A stretch of DNA of 64,000 bases from Ifrita kowaldi (lineage: Eukaryota > Chordata > Aves > Passeriformes > Cinclosomatidae), in the NCBI GenBank assembly GCA_013398055.1, contig VZRS01006708.1, forward strand, positions 187,746-251,745. Reading direction: 5' to 3'. Below, piece by piece: positions 38,530 through 51,310 of the stretch (position 1 is the first letter of the stretch; each line of letters opens with the position of its first letter). The translations under genes and the position numbers were made by a program. The notes beneath the pieces are model-generated. The model was not told the DNA's origin. It did not search any database and saw nothing but the letters and a program-made list of their open reading frames with translations.

Positions 38530-38757
38530 NNNNNNNNNNNNNNNNNNNNNNNNNNNNNNNNNNNNNNNNNNNNNNNNNNNNNNNNNNNNNNNNNNNNNNN
38601 NNNNNNNNNNNNNNNNNNNNNNNNNNNNNNNNNNNNNNNNNNNNNNNNNNNNNNNNNNNNNNNNNNNNNNNNNNNNNNNNNNNNNNNNNNNNNNNNNNNN
38701 NNNNNNNNNNNNNNNNNNNNNNNNNNNNNNNNNNNNNNNNNNNNNNNNNNNNNNNNN
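38530..38757. other. Assembly gap, 228 N
   Basis: Run of N. Because the length is 228 and not a rounded value it may be an estimated gap size. The two overlapping open frames here (38444-38818 and 38496-38798) are mostly X and are not genes. Confidence 0.99.
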
Positions 38758-41700
38758 CCCTGTTGCCTTTTTTTCTTTTAATTTCTTTCAGTCAGTGAAA
38801 CATTGTTTTAGCTGTTAGCAGGTGGTGGAGTGAAATCAGAATCCTGCTGAATAAAAACCAAAATGCAACATTGGAATACGAAACCAGAAAACCTATGGTA
38901 ATGAAAAGTCAAAAACCATGAGCCAGGGAGCTATCACAATGATAGGGTTTAGGTCAATGTAGTCTGTAAATAGCAATCTCTAAGTAAATTTTATGTCACT
39001 TTGAAAAATCATATATTTAAAAAAATTGCTACAGTTGATGCTGATTATCATTCTGTGACAGTACTGGGTGGGGGGGGGGAAAGTCAGAAAAATTTAATCA
39101 AAACCTTCTACTTTTATGTTAAGGGTAGATTCTGATATCATCTACGACAGGTCATGCTGGGACTAAGTGTATTGAAGTAAATGCCATGAGGTATTTTGAA
39201 ACAGATGCATTTACATCAGAGTAAGACTTGCTGTTCAAAATTCTCTTTGCAGTAAGAGAGAGTAAGGTGGCTTAAACACTGATATTAAATTTGTGGTGTA
39301 AAGATCTTATACATAATTTTAGACTCTTAATTATCAGCAAGTTACAAATAGATCTTTCCAAAGGATATTGTGTGTGGTGGTGACTGAAACCGCTGTAACC
39401 CTCTAACAAAGCAAAATGATTAGGTTGTGCTTGTTCTGTATATATGGGGATCCCCTACAAGTCATCTTGATCCCATAGAATCAAGTTGTGAGGCAATTAA
39501 TACATATGCATTCAAACTTACTAATGATATCACTCTAACTGAAGTAGAACTTCTGTAAAAGCATCATCATACCCATAGCCCTCTTGTTTCATTTACTTGG
39601 AGACAATCGTGTAACACAAGTGATTTTCTAAAGCAAAATAGAAATTAAAAACCCTCAGTGCTCAAACTACTATTCAGAAAGAAAAAAATCCTCAAAATCC
39701 CTACATAAAACCACCACTCTCTGTTCATAAAAAGCTGAAAAGGTTGAAAAAAGTAAGTTAAGGACATTGAGTGTTACACTCCCAGGGTGATGGTAACACT
39801 TTATGATTCCCTGTAACACGTACAGCAGAGTACAGCAGTTTTTGTGTTGAGTTACTAACACATTGTAATCATTCTGATGAAAGAGTGAGAAAATGTAATG
39901 GCATTTAATCTTTGACTTGCACTGGACTCTGGAACAGATCCATTTTTACTAATTCTACATTGCCTATGCTTGCAAACTGGGAAAAATGCAGTAGCAGCCT
40001 GAAAGCATGGCAAACAGCTTGATGAAATTGTCCTCTCAGTGCAGAATAGTGCCAATGTGGTTATTATGCATACAGTTATCACTCCTGCCTTTCTTTTCCT
40101 TTGTTCTTATTCTTTCTTTTCCTTTCTGCTAAAAATTATCCATTTGACAACTTCTTAATTTCCAAGTTGAAGCTCTACATCACTGTCACAGTTTAAATAT
40201 TTAAAAATTGACCTGGTGTTTCTATAAATTAAAAAAAAAGACAGAACCAAAAATCTTTCTACCAAAGTGCTATGAATCTGATCTATGTGCCTGGGTAAAT
40301 TTTGAAATTTAATAAAGCCCTAAATTCCCCAAGGTTGCGTTGTACAAGCCCCTTGGTTTCATGTGGGAGCCTAGAAACTTTAACACATGTGGGCTCTGAA
40401 GACTTCAGAAAACATTAGCAGAATGTGACAGAGATTCACATTCAAGGGATCTGAATTTTTAATCCATCTTCAAGTTTAGTAGGAACAGCAACCTACTTGC
40501 CTTAGTAAGAATATTTATTTGACTAAAACGGGGCACACTGGGGAAAGCTGTATTAAAGACAGGAGTTACAATTTACATGTGGAATCCATTATTGTGAAAT
40601 AATACCTATTTACTGTTTGAGGTCATCACACAATTCTGAAAAACAAAGCAGTATAAATAAAATCTTTAGAGCTTAATGGGTAATGTAACATCTAATGTAC
40701 TGACTGTTGTCACAGGGTAATACTATAAATCTTTATACTTCAATTTAATTTAGGACACAGAAGAAATCCATTTACAAGCACTTAAGCTGTGTTAGGATGC
40801 TGGTTGTACTTGCTTGGTGATTTCTTTAGGATTTACCACAATGACCTGAGTTATAGAGATACTATTTCAAGTTAAGGGAAAAACTGACCTGGGTTCAAGT
40901 TAAAAACAAATGTTCTGACTACTCAAGTTTGACTCATTTGTCAGTATCTCTGAGCTCTTTCCAAGGAACAAAACATTGGTTTTTTACTGTTATGTTGGTT
41001 CTTAATCTTCAGTAGATACCGGTGTACTGGGAGCAGGAGAAAGAAGCTCCAGGAAGAACAGGGGAAAAAAGCCCTAAATGAGAGAACGACTAGCAAAATG
41101 CAATCTGAGCTTTAACTGTGAGTAACGGAAGCAGGCAGCTTCCTGAATGGAAATTCTGTACAAGAAACAGTTCTGTCTACATGGAAATCAAAATGCTGTT
41201 GACAATAGTGGCTTCATACTTTAAGTGTGATAGGACAGGTATAGTGAACAATTACTGCTATTTGGATTAGATAAGAAATAGCAAATTTATTTTAAGAAAA
41301 TTGTCAAAAGGTCTGGTGCAGTTAGAAGCTGTTATCTAGTAAATCAAATAGAAAAAGATGACAGGTAGTTTGCCATAGTTGAGAAACATAAGAAATAGCT
41401 ACCCTTTCCACTGCACATATGAATAGATTACAAAACACAATTTAATTCAGACTGGTAACTAGGGGAGGGTGCGCAACCAGTCTTCCTAGAGGAAGAAGAC
41501 ATCTGTCTTATCCATCATTCATTGTGGACTAACAGTGTTGTGTCGCATTGCACAAAGTCAGTACACCCTCATTTTCCAAAAGTAGGAAAATTTCCAGAGG
41601 CTTTTTTTTGGCTCTGTACTTATTGGTGTATCCTACCAACATTACTTGCTATCTCTGAGATACTGTATAGATATTAATTAATTATTCCTTGCCATAAATC

Positions 41701-43530
41701 TGTTAAATAGATTATTATTTTAAACATTGTCAACAACATCATTTTTGCTAAGGGTAAAATTGAAAATTAGAGACTTTTATAAGCAAAAGTGACATTTTTG
41801 TTCTTTCTGCTTGAATTATTTTCTGTGGGCTGGTTTGGTTTAAACAGCAGCGGTAAAATGCCCATTTCTCTTTGTAAGAGATCTGCGAGGGATAAGGATA
41901 ATCTGAGAATGTGAAGAACATCAGGACCTTATTTCCCGCTCCCTGATGGCTCATGACATTATCAGGCAGGTTATTATTACGTAAAGAAGGCATCACTTGT
42001 GTCAGAGGCAGTGCTTTGTAACAAGCAGTCACAGCCAACACGAAAGGTCCATTTGATATCTTGGTAGTGATGGCCAGCTTTTGGAAATTAAGCCCATAAA
42101 AAACCACCTTGGGACATTGAGAATTTGTTACCAGCCCTCCCAAGCTGCATCAACAATTCCACTGAGTCTTGGTGGAGCATGGTACTCAGATTTTTAGCCT
42201 CAGCTACTTTTTCCTGCTACTACTAGTCTAGTGGGCAAAGCTAGTATATCTGACAAACTTAAAATTAAAAGACTCTTTGCAGAAGACAAAAGATTAATTT
42301 ATAATTGGAAATACAGGGACCAAAAATTGTAGTTGAAAATCTGTATTTACTAACCCACAGAGGAAATAAAAGTAGTTGACTCTAAAATGATTGTTCACTA
42401 TCTGAATTTTAAATGTTCTTGTTTGCTTGGGAGGATTTTATGGGAATTTTTAATAGAATTTGAATAGTTGACAATCAAGAAAATGACAATTTTTTTACAA
42501 TTCTTACATAGGGAATTGCCTCAATGCATTGAATGCTCTGCTCTACATAGCTTATTTGGTTAGTTTAATTGTAAAGAGGAGTAAATATTTTGGTTGTGCT
42601 GGAGCTCTCTAACAGAAATGAAAGATGGAAAAGGCATATTAGGTCACCTTGAGGGCAAATTCACAGGTGCTGGAAGCTGGTATAATTGCACTGACGTCAG
42701 TTCCCATTCTTTTCACTTGGAACTGCAGATGCTCAGCACCCCTGAAATCCCTGACGTGTATTCAGATTGCTCTTTTTATTGCAACACAGTTTTTAGTGCA
42801 TAGTCCCCTACATTTTTGCTCATTAATGTGGTGATGTATTGACTAACATAAACATTCATGTGCCACTGTATGCTTTTACATTTAGCACATTTAGCAGATC
42901 TTTGGCAACTAAATGCAAGTAGAATGATACTTGCACCTTTTATACCAGAAAGCCAGGAGTCAAACCAGCAGAATCTGCAAATGCATCTACAGAGGTATAA
43001 ATTACCAACATGGCTTCAAGTCTAGAGTGTTTTGATTGTGAGAGAACAAAGTGAAAATGTGGCACAAAAGAAAAATGCTTTGCAGAAACCATCAATAAGT
43101 AATGACTTTGTAAACAAAAATTCCAGTTCTTTTGGATTCATTGCCACCAAGATATACTTCAAAGAATGTTCTAAGCAGAAAGTTTAAGAGTAGGTGTTGA
43201 CAGATTTCTATATATTATATATGGAAATTATAATTTAAACATAATTAATAAATTATAAAATGATCTATTTACAATTTTTTCCAATTGTTTAAAATTTTTC
43301 ATTTTTCTGAATTGTCATCCAGAGGATTTATGAAAGGGCAGCATGGGGTAAAATTAAGCAGTCAGAAAGGGTTATTTTAGAAAATGTTAAATATATTTTA
43401 AATAACTAGCAAGTGGGATAGTTTCTGGGTTAGAGTTGCTGCTTAGAATCATAGCACAGCAGTAACTTAGACAGTGAGATGGAGAAATCGCTTACACTTG
43501 TATCTACTCTGAGTTCCAAGGAAAAATGTG
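38758..43530. other. Unique AT-rich DNA
   Basis: No gene recognised. A G run at about 39070-39079 and a pyrimidine-rich stretch at 40086-40130 are the only low-complexity features. The 131-codon minus-strand frame at 41748-42143 has no domain and no splice-like or start context that I can support. Confidence 0.5.
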
Positions 43531-43556
43531 GTTGCTATAGCAACTGCCACATTCCA
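43531..43556. promoter_or_regulatory. X-box palindrome next to a TEAD-type site
   Basis: Seen: GTTGCTATAGCAAC at 43531-43544 is a perfect 14-base palindrome that fits the RFX X-box consensus GTNRCC-N(0-3)-RGYAAC except that the second C of each half is T/A. Four bases on, ACATTCCA at 43549-43556 is a canonical TEAD (MCAT) site. Known: RFX factors bind X-boxes in ciliary genes and MHC class II promoters, and TEAD factors act with YAP/TAZ at distal enhancers. Inferred: a distal regulatory element. Without conservation or chromatin data this is only a motif match, and no promoter or transcript start is visible nearby. Confidence 0.4.
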
Positions 43557-46500
43557 CTTATGCAGTCCCTGGAATAGATTAAATTGCCGAAAACCTCAAG
43601 GTTTTGTTTGACTCTGTTGAGAACTGCAGCTCTATGTGCTGAAGTTACTTAATCAAAGGTATGTTAGTGTGCATATTCTTACCTGTTACTGAATCTTTGG
43701 CTTGTTATTTTAGCTTAGGTTGTTTTTGTAGCATATACTAATTCCAAATAACTTTGTCATGTTCATTTACTGTTTAGGTGGAATCCACTTGGCTATATGT
43801 ACATATAAGGTAGACACTGAATGTGTGAAACATACTATAGAAAATTTCCTGTCATGAGATATAGCCAAGGGATTTAGAAAATCAAATTATTTCGTTACTC
43901 TAGGAAGTTTGTTTGGAGACCATCCTAAGATTCTATAAAAAAATTAATCATTAATCACTATGGGAGCAGAAAGCAAGTCATGTTTTTGTTTTTGGTGGAA
44001 ATTCATTCTGTGGGCTCAGTGCACTTGGTCAACAATTGCAGATAAAGTCATCTAACATATATCCATTACTTGAACACAATTTCATGCTTTATGTTGTAAG
44101 TGCTTAAATGCAGTGGTTCTGAAGAGTGATGATTTAGGCCTTCTTGATGTGTTTAAACACTTCAAAAGTTTAACTACCTAAGATGCAGGGAAATTCTGCT
44201 GCAAATATTTTTTGGATGGTGTTCATGCAGAACAAAATACACAATAAACATAGGGTGCAGCTGTAGAAAACAACATTTTTCTTTGAACAGCTGAGATGCC
44301 ACAACATCTCATGCTGTGCTAGGAAAACTGTAGATATTTTGAATTGTAGGCCTTTTGGACCTCCCCAAGCTGTGACTTCTGACAGAGAAAGTAGGTATTT
44401 TAGTAGACATACCTAGAATAATTTAAAACTGAAATCCTGGGATTATATGCATTTGTATGTTGTAGTAGGTGCTTTTGTTGTTATTATTCTAGACCATTTC
44501 CTCTGTTCTAGGGAGGTAATATTTTAGCACTGTGGCTGCTTTTGATTCTTCCCCCGCCTTAATGAACAGTTTTTGTTTTCTCCTGCTGTCTCTGTTCTGC
44601 GCTTGCCCCGCTGGGGCAGGGAGCAAAGCACCTGGCAGAGTCAGGGTTCTTGGTTGCTTTGGTGCTGTTTTTCTTCTAATGTGAGATGGGAAACTGCCTA
44701 CTTTGCATGTTTGCTTATTTCTCTCTCTCTCAGTCAGATTTCCCACAATGTTGAGTATGTGGCAGCCCCTGCAGAAAGCAATTGGGTATGGCTCTTCCAA
44801 AGGTCTGAGTTTTCACCTGACCTCCTAGCTGGTCACCTACTACCCTTCCTTTTCTGAATTTAACTATTTCTTTAGAGTTCATTTTTCATGTTCCCTTGGC
44901 AAATTCTGACAGTCTCTGAAGCTTTACTTTGCTCAAATGTTCTGTCTTTATTTTATCTTTTTTAGCTGGTGTTTCTTATTGATTTTTTTATCTGTTTGGT
45001 GATTATTGGGTGATATGACTGTGTGGTACTCTATTTTCTCTTTACTGCTCAAAGTTTTAGACTGAAGTAGTGCTTTCTTTCACCCTTCAAGATAATTTCT
45101 CTTTTTCCCTGAGAGGGCACAGAAGTCTGGTGCTGAAACATTGGCAAGTCTTGTGTAATGAGTGACAGTTATTTCATTTTCTTTCTGTACCTGATACAAT
45201 AACTCTTACAGCTTATTTGAATATGTCACTTGGTATTTTACATAAAAGTGCTGCATCATTTTCTTTGTAACATCCTTACTTGTAGATTTAACAGCACCAG
45301 GTTATCTAGGATTGCAGTTATTGGCTCTATGTGTTTATGAAATACATTATCATAAATATTCATGATTTCTTGTGTGTATTTGATATCAGTTTGCAATGTT
45401 AATCCTGCCTCAGGACCAACTTCCATCATGACAAGTACAAGAAATGTATTCTTCTTGCCTACTTTGTGAGCTTCATAAATTAAAACCTTTGAAATACACA
45501 CAATGTAATTTGCCTTGCTTTGTCCCCTATGGTATTTGTCTCAATACCTTGTCATTGAGTTTTCATAGGAGCTACATTTTTTTCCTTGTCAGGTAACCTG
45601 GGTTCTGTCTTCTTTGTCGAAAACTGTCACTTTATTCTTTTGTTACCCACTTCATTTTGTCATCTTCGAAAACAGGTTCCTGTGCTGCCACTTCCATGGC
45701 TAAACACATCCTTGTGCTGTGTTGGAGGTGGTTAGACTCAGTGATTATTTGAAGTTGGGACACTGTTCTTGTTTAGAGTGCTAGGGAAATTAAAAGAAGA
45801 GAAAAATGGCTTCTAGACAGAGGGAGGCTGTCTTCAACTCTTTTCACTGTAAATCTATCTGAAAGCAAACCTTGTATAAAACTGCAGTGCACCATGGGGA
45901 AACTATTCCATGTATGCTTCATTCACTTGGGTTGGTTCGTTGTTATTTTTCCCCTAATCTTCTCACTCTTAGTCAATATTAAAATCTGGGTTTGGCTATA
46001 GTAATATTGTTATATATTCATGTGAAAATGTGTGACATCCAGCTTAGTTTTCTGGGGATGACTTTCTGAGCAGACATAGGGATACAGTTGAGAATTACAA
46101 TTAGCTGAACATTTCTGCTCAGTTTTCTTGATTATAGGCATCAAACGTATTTTTATCTGTATTTCCATTAATTCACTTTTTGCTCAGTTCCCATAACCAG
46201 ATAGCTTTGAAATTAAGGATGATTTTTAATGCATAAAATACTTGAAGAAAAATGCCTACTTACTACTTTTATATTGATGATAAATTCTCAATATCAAATG
46301 AGAACATTTTACCACTAAGAAGTCCTACAATTTTGTATATCCCAGTTTTCATTCACTATTAGCAAGATTCATACTTGTCAGGACCTGTCAGCTTTTCCAC
46401 AATTTGCTTTACTAGTATTTTAGTTACAGTAAAATTTTTGTTTATCCAGCAAAACTAATTTTGCTCCCTTGCATTGCTAAAATTATGTCCAAGTTCGTTT

Positions 46501-46643
46501 GCTATTGTTTTTTCACTTCTAAATACATCCGTAGATGCAAAAGTTGAGAAAACAATTAGACATTCCAAGTGACTTTTAGAAAGAGTCTGCGTTATAAACA
46601 GGGCAAACCATGTTTTGATACACAGGGGGATGAGGACTGGAGC
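43557..46643. other. Unique AT-rich DNA
   Basis: No gene recognised. Short frames at 44489-44857 (both strands) and 45256-45501 (minus) overlap a GC-richer patch near 44570-44680 and have no domain. Confidence 0.5.
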
Positions 46644-47680
46644 TGTTACAAGGTGCCCTCTGTGAGAACAGCCCCTGGCTGTCCCTGTGCTGTGCAGAGT
46701 CAGTTTCAGCTGGCTCCAAAATGGACCCACCACTGGTCAAAGAAGCCACACTTGTGTATAAATGTACTTCAGAAAGAGTAAAAAACGCTGCACAGCAGCT
46801 GTGCAAATGAGGACTGAGACATGAGAAAAAATGTTGAAACCACCCCACAGACATCAAGGTCAGTGTAGGAAGGGAAGTAGGTGTTAACAGGTGCCAGAGC
46901 AGAGATTCCCCTGCATCCCAAGGAGCAGAACATGGTAATGCAGGTTAACCCCCCGCAGCTCGTGGAAGACACGGGTGGAGCAGATATGATGCAAACTGCA
47001 GCCCTTGGAGGATCCCAGGATGGAGGAAGTGGTTGTGTCATAAAGGAAGCTGCAGCCCAGGTGGAGCCTGGTAGCAGGAACTGGAGCAGGTGGAACTGGA
47101 GCAGGTTCGCTGGCAGGAGCTGTGGCCTGTAGAGAACCCACACTGGAGCAGTCTGTTCTGAAGCACTGTGCTCTGTGCAAAGATTCCATGTTGGAGCACT
47201 TTATGAACAGCTTCAGTCCATAGGGAGGACCCACACTGAAGCAGTTCAGGAAGGGTTGTATCTGGTGGGAAGGACCCCATGTTGGAGCTGGAGAACAGTG
47301 TGAGGAGGAAGGAGGAAAAGACATGAAGTGTTACTATGGACTGACCATAACCCCCATTCCTTATCCCACTGTGCCACTTAGAGCAGGGAGAAAGTTGAAG
47401 AGTGATGAACGAAGGAGGGAAGTTGAACCTGGGAAGAAGGGGATGTGAGGGCAAGGCATATTTAGTTTGGTCTTTTTCTCACTGTTCTGGTCTATTTTTA
47501 ATTGGCAGTAAATTAAATCACTCTTCTCCAGCTAGAGTCTGTTTTGCCTGTGGCAGTTTCCTGTCCTTATTAAGCCATGAGCGTTTCCGTCTTATTTTAT
47601 CTCCTTGTTTTGCTGAGGAGGGGGAATGGAGAGTGGTTTGGTGGGCATCTGGCAGCCAACCAAGGTTAACCCGCTGGACA
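46644..47680 (+). mobile_element. Solo LTR of an avian ERVL-like retrovirus, sense
   Basis: Seen: it begins TGTTACAAGG at 46644 and ends near CCGCTGGACA at 47680. The U3 part has AGAACAGCCCCTGGCTGTC, then GGACCCACCACTGG. A TATAAA box sits at 46757-46762, about 110 bases in. The middle carries many imperfect copies of a unit around GGAGCAG and CACACTGGAGCAG (about 46970-47300), and the R/U5 part has a variant polyadenylation signal AGTAAATTAAAT at about 47508. The end reads GGTGGGCATCTGGCAGCCAA. Known: this is a common avian LTR layout; I name the ERVL class from memory of the family, with moderate certainty. No internal retroviral genes flank it. The flanking 5 bases (GGAGC left, TTGCC right) do not match, so no target-site duplication is visible. 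The long minus-strand frames at 46576-47454 are antisense to the LTR and are not genes. Confidence 0.85.
46757..46762 (+). promoter_or_regulatory. LTR TATA box
   Basis: TATAAA within the U3 region of the plus-strand solo LTR, at the position where the LTR promoter is expected. Whether it is still active cannot be told from sequence. Confidence 0.5.
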
Positions 47681-48259
47681 TTGCCTGCTTGCAGTGTTGT
47701 AAGAAGTAGAAGCTATCTTTGGTTGATGGATTCCTCATGCGTAGAAACACAGTTGTGTTTTCTATTATTCCAGTGTTTATTGCTGTACCATTTGCTACGC
47801 TCTATGATATGATGACAGCAGAATCTACATGTAGAGCTTCCCTAACCCAGAGTTCAGTAAATTGGGGAGCTGATACTAAATGAAGTACATGTAATTGAAA
47901 AGGCAGGGCACCCTGATGTATTCAAAATGAATTTTGAAGGACACGAAAAGGGAGTACCTTCCTTACCCATTCTAGACAGAATTTTTTAGCACAGAACAGA
48001 TAAGTGGAAAATTATAATGCTTTTATAGGGATGTCCACTTAATCTAATTTTTCCCAGCCGACCATTCATTCCTTTATCTCTTACCAATCTGTTTATCAAC
48101 AAATTACAATCTTTTCTTCCACCGATATTCTAGATACTAAAGTGTAACATTGCAAAATCACCAAGGGCAAGCAAAATTAGCACAAGGTATGTGAGGTTTA
48201 AAAAAAACGGAGAAGGGAAAGAAAAATGAAAATGCAATGGGGTGAGGTAAGAAGACAAA

Positions 48260-48309
48260 GAACAAAGATAAGTACTTATGAAAAGAACAAAGATAAGCAC
48301 TTATGAAAA
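48260..48309. repeat. 25-bp tandem duplication
   Basis: Units 48260-48284 and 48285-48309, with one mismatch (GTAC against GCAC). Confidence 0.95.
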
Positions 48310-48609
48310 GGACAGGGAGGGAAAAGAAAGAAAAGAAAAATATTCTGAAGTAATAAACAGTAGTTATTCACTTAATGAAACAAGTGTATCTTTGAGTGTA
48401 CATGCAGGTATGTGTCTACAGGACTCCTGAAGCACCTGTCAGCTAATATTTTAGAGAAAACTATAGCAATATACTTCAGCCGTTAACAAAGGTCCTACCC
48501 AGATGCCACAAATGAATGTTTTCTCTGCAGTTTGTGGCTTTTTGGTACCTGTGGTAGATTAGATCTCACTTAAAAATTAGCTGTTAAATTTTGTGAATCT
48601 TTAAAGGAC

Positions 48610-48671
48610 CTGTTGCAGGGTTAATCAAACTGTACAGGAGCTGTTGAAGAGTCATTCAAACTGTACAGAAA
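48610..48671. repeat. Diverged 31-bp tandem duplication
   Basis: Units 48610-48640 and 48641-48671 share CTGTTG near the start and CAAACTGTACAG near the end, with several differences between. Older than the 48260 duplication. Confidence 0.75.
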
Positions 48672-51253
48672 AAAAATGAGCAGAGAAATAGGGCGATTTC
48701 TGCTGTGGAAGGGATTACAGAAAAGCAAACATCTGTAGTGAACTTGACTGAGGAAAACCTTCAGCACTGAGTGCCAGGAGCTACGTGAAGGATCTCAGTA
48801 AAATTAAAAAAACCCATTCATTCAGAGTAAAAGACTAGAGAGGTATTACTAAGCAATAGCAAAGTGCATATGCTACTTGGGAAAAAGCTCTCTTAAAAGT
48901 TGCAGGGGGACATAGTATGTGACACAGTTTAGGATTGCTTTTTGGAATAGCATTGCATCTTTTTGGTGTAGGACTTAATCCATGTCTTGTGGACAAGCTC
49001 CTGCTATTCTTTCCTAATTCCATGGTCATCTCTTGCAGCCCCATTGTATCTTCCCATTGTTTTATATTTTTAAACAAAGACGAACACCTGTTCTGCCAGT
49101 GTTAATGTCTGTGAGCTCACACTGTGTTTTAATCATCTCTGACTAGGAAAATCATTCAGGCTGCAGTTTTTCCTTCACATTTATGCTTATTGGAAAGACT
49201 AAATACTTCATCTCACACTCAGGGAAGGAGCTTGAAAATGCTGCGCTGTCTTGCTGACAGCACTGGTGTCCTAGAATCATTTAGCATCATTGTAAGTATC
49301 ATCATGGATATAGAAATATACAGAAATTACTCCAACCGAGCATGCTTTTTGAGTAGGAAGAAATCTCAGGTTTTTACTCACAGAGGTGCCAACCAACGCC
49401 AGTGTCAGTGGTGATTTTCCTTCTCTTTCATAGAAATACCTAGTAATGAAAACTGTGAGTTCAAGATGGATTGATCTGCCAGGCCTTCCTTAACAGAGCT
49501 CCTGAATGATCCCTCCATCTGTATGCAAAATGACATTTGAACAACTGCTTTTCATTTGTTTTGAGTTTTTTCGATGTGTACAGATTAGACGAGTATTAGG
49601 ATGTCCTAATTAATCATGCAGGGAGATAGGGGAGACTAGTTCTTTACATAACTCAGACTCCTAAGTAGAAAGACATCTCCTTCCCCATTTCTCTGTAAAT
49701 TTGGTCCCTGTCCCTTGCATTCCTTGTCCCGTTCCCATTTCCTTCAACTTCAAAAAATTATTGCAAAGTTTTGTCCCCCTCAAAGTGAATGAGAAATTTG
49801 AAAGCAGACAGTTTCCCTTACTGAAGTTGCTAAATTGATGTACACTGGACCTAAATCCCTAAATCATCCCTGGCATAATTCTGTTGCCGTTAACTGGGAC
49901 ATGTACGCAAGTTATTGGGGTGAAAACAACAGGTTTGTTCAGTTCATAATGTGTAATACTTTCAGCTTGGAATGTTAATATTTTGTTTCTGTATGGTTTT
50001 TACAATGGAAAGCATTTCAATAAAGATTTCATAGGGAAAATACTACAACAGGTATTTGCAGTTATATAATATAGGATATATAACATCATAATGCATTTCA
50101 AAGTATAAGGGAAAGAACAAAGTAGACTTAATTAAGAATGGTTCATTTTTTGGCAGGAGTAAATGTTTGTTTTCTCAATATCACTTTCTGTGTATTGCTT
50201 TTAGATTTTTTTCTTAATTTTCTAATTTTTAGGAGCCATGCTAGTTCTATTATATTAATACCACATTCTATGGTACTCTCTAGGTATTTCTTGGCAAAAG
50301 TGCTGTGGGTGACTTATAGACAGCAAGTACAGGTAAGATTGTAAAACCTCAAAAACGCAAAAAAAAATCACCAAAGACATAATTTACGTGGAAAATATTT
50401 TTTAGTGAGATTTTTAGGTCAGTGTTACAACTGGTTTTATTTTAGAGCTTTTCAAGTAGGTGCTGCAAGGATTATTTTATAATGCAAACATTTCCCCCTC
50501 TTTTCCCAAACTGATTTTATTCAAGTTGGTTTTGCTTATGTATTTCAGGGTTGTGCAGAAGTCATGGATGCAGTCGTGGTCAGATTGAGTCATATCACTG
50601 ATTAGTTTTAGTGGGATGAGGGATAAGTATCAAGGTTTCTTACTATATTTAAACTTCTGAAAACTATGTGTAAACAAAACCCCAGAGTTTTTGATTTAGT
50701 GATCCCAGCAGCTTAATGTGATTTTCACTTGCATACATGAAAAGCAAGTCATAAAATTACAGGAGGGAATGATGCAGAGAAAAATAAGGAAAGTTATGTT
50801 TGAGAGTAAATGAAATTAGTGAGAGCATGTGATTCTACAAGAAACTAAATGATGCCATAATTAGATCTAGCCAAAACATTTTAGGAGAATGGCTTTTAAA
50901 CCCACTAAACATATTGATTTATTATCTTAATGCATTTGATAAATAGCTTCAAAAAAGATAAAAGCAAACAGCATGATTCAACAAAACAAACATATTTTAT
51001 TCCCTCTCTCAAAATAAGAAATATGTGATATTTAGCCTTACGCCGAATAAAATTTTGAGATTAAACTCCCCCAATAAACAAACCCACCCCAAACAAAGCA
51101 TTCTATTTTAATTGACTGAAATGTTTAGGCTGAGCAAATGCCATCACAGGGAGGTAGACTGAAAAGACATTTGAATTAATTATAAAGAACTGTATTCATA
51201 TCCAGAGGTGGGATGTGGTAATTTGTGACATTTATACTTTTTATTCTTCCTAG

Positions 51254-51310
51254 TCATTGGTGCCTCTGGGTTTACGCTGAAAATAATGCAAGAAGAGTCT
51301 ATCAGTTTGG
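51254..51310 (+). other. Candidate exon (57 nt), unproven
   Basis: Seen: the tract ACTTTTTATTCTTCCTAG before 51254 is a good 3' splice site and GTAAGTAAG at 51311 is a near-ideal 5' splice site. The length is a multiple of three. Frame 1 has a stop, while frames 2 and 3 are both open over 18-19 codons, which is not informative at this size. Could be a cassette or lncRNA exon, or chance. Confidence 0.25.

Larger units (their letters stand above)
47681..51253. other. Unique AT-rich DNA
   Basis: No gene recognised. It contains a 25-bp tandem duplication at 48260-48309 and a looser 31-bp duplication at 48610-48671. Confidence 0.5.

Noticed and set aside
38444..38818. Open frames crossing the N run
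   Set aside because: Most residues are unknown because they are translated from gap characters.
41748..42143. 131-codon minus-strand open frame
   Set aside because: No recognisable family and no supporting signals. Kept out of the gene list.
45256..45501. 81-codon minus-strand frame considered as an exon
   Set aside because: Looks moderately protein-like, but I see no good splice signals and no family match.
46576..47454. Several minus-strand frames of 93-146 codons
   Set aside because: Antisense to the plus-strand solo LTR with its internal repeats.
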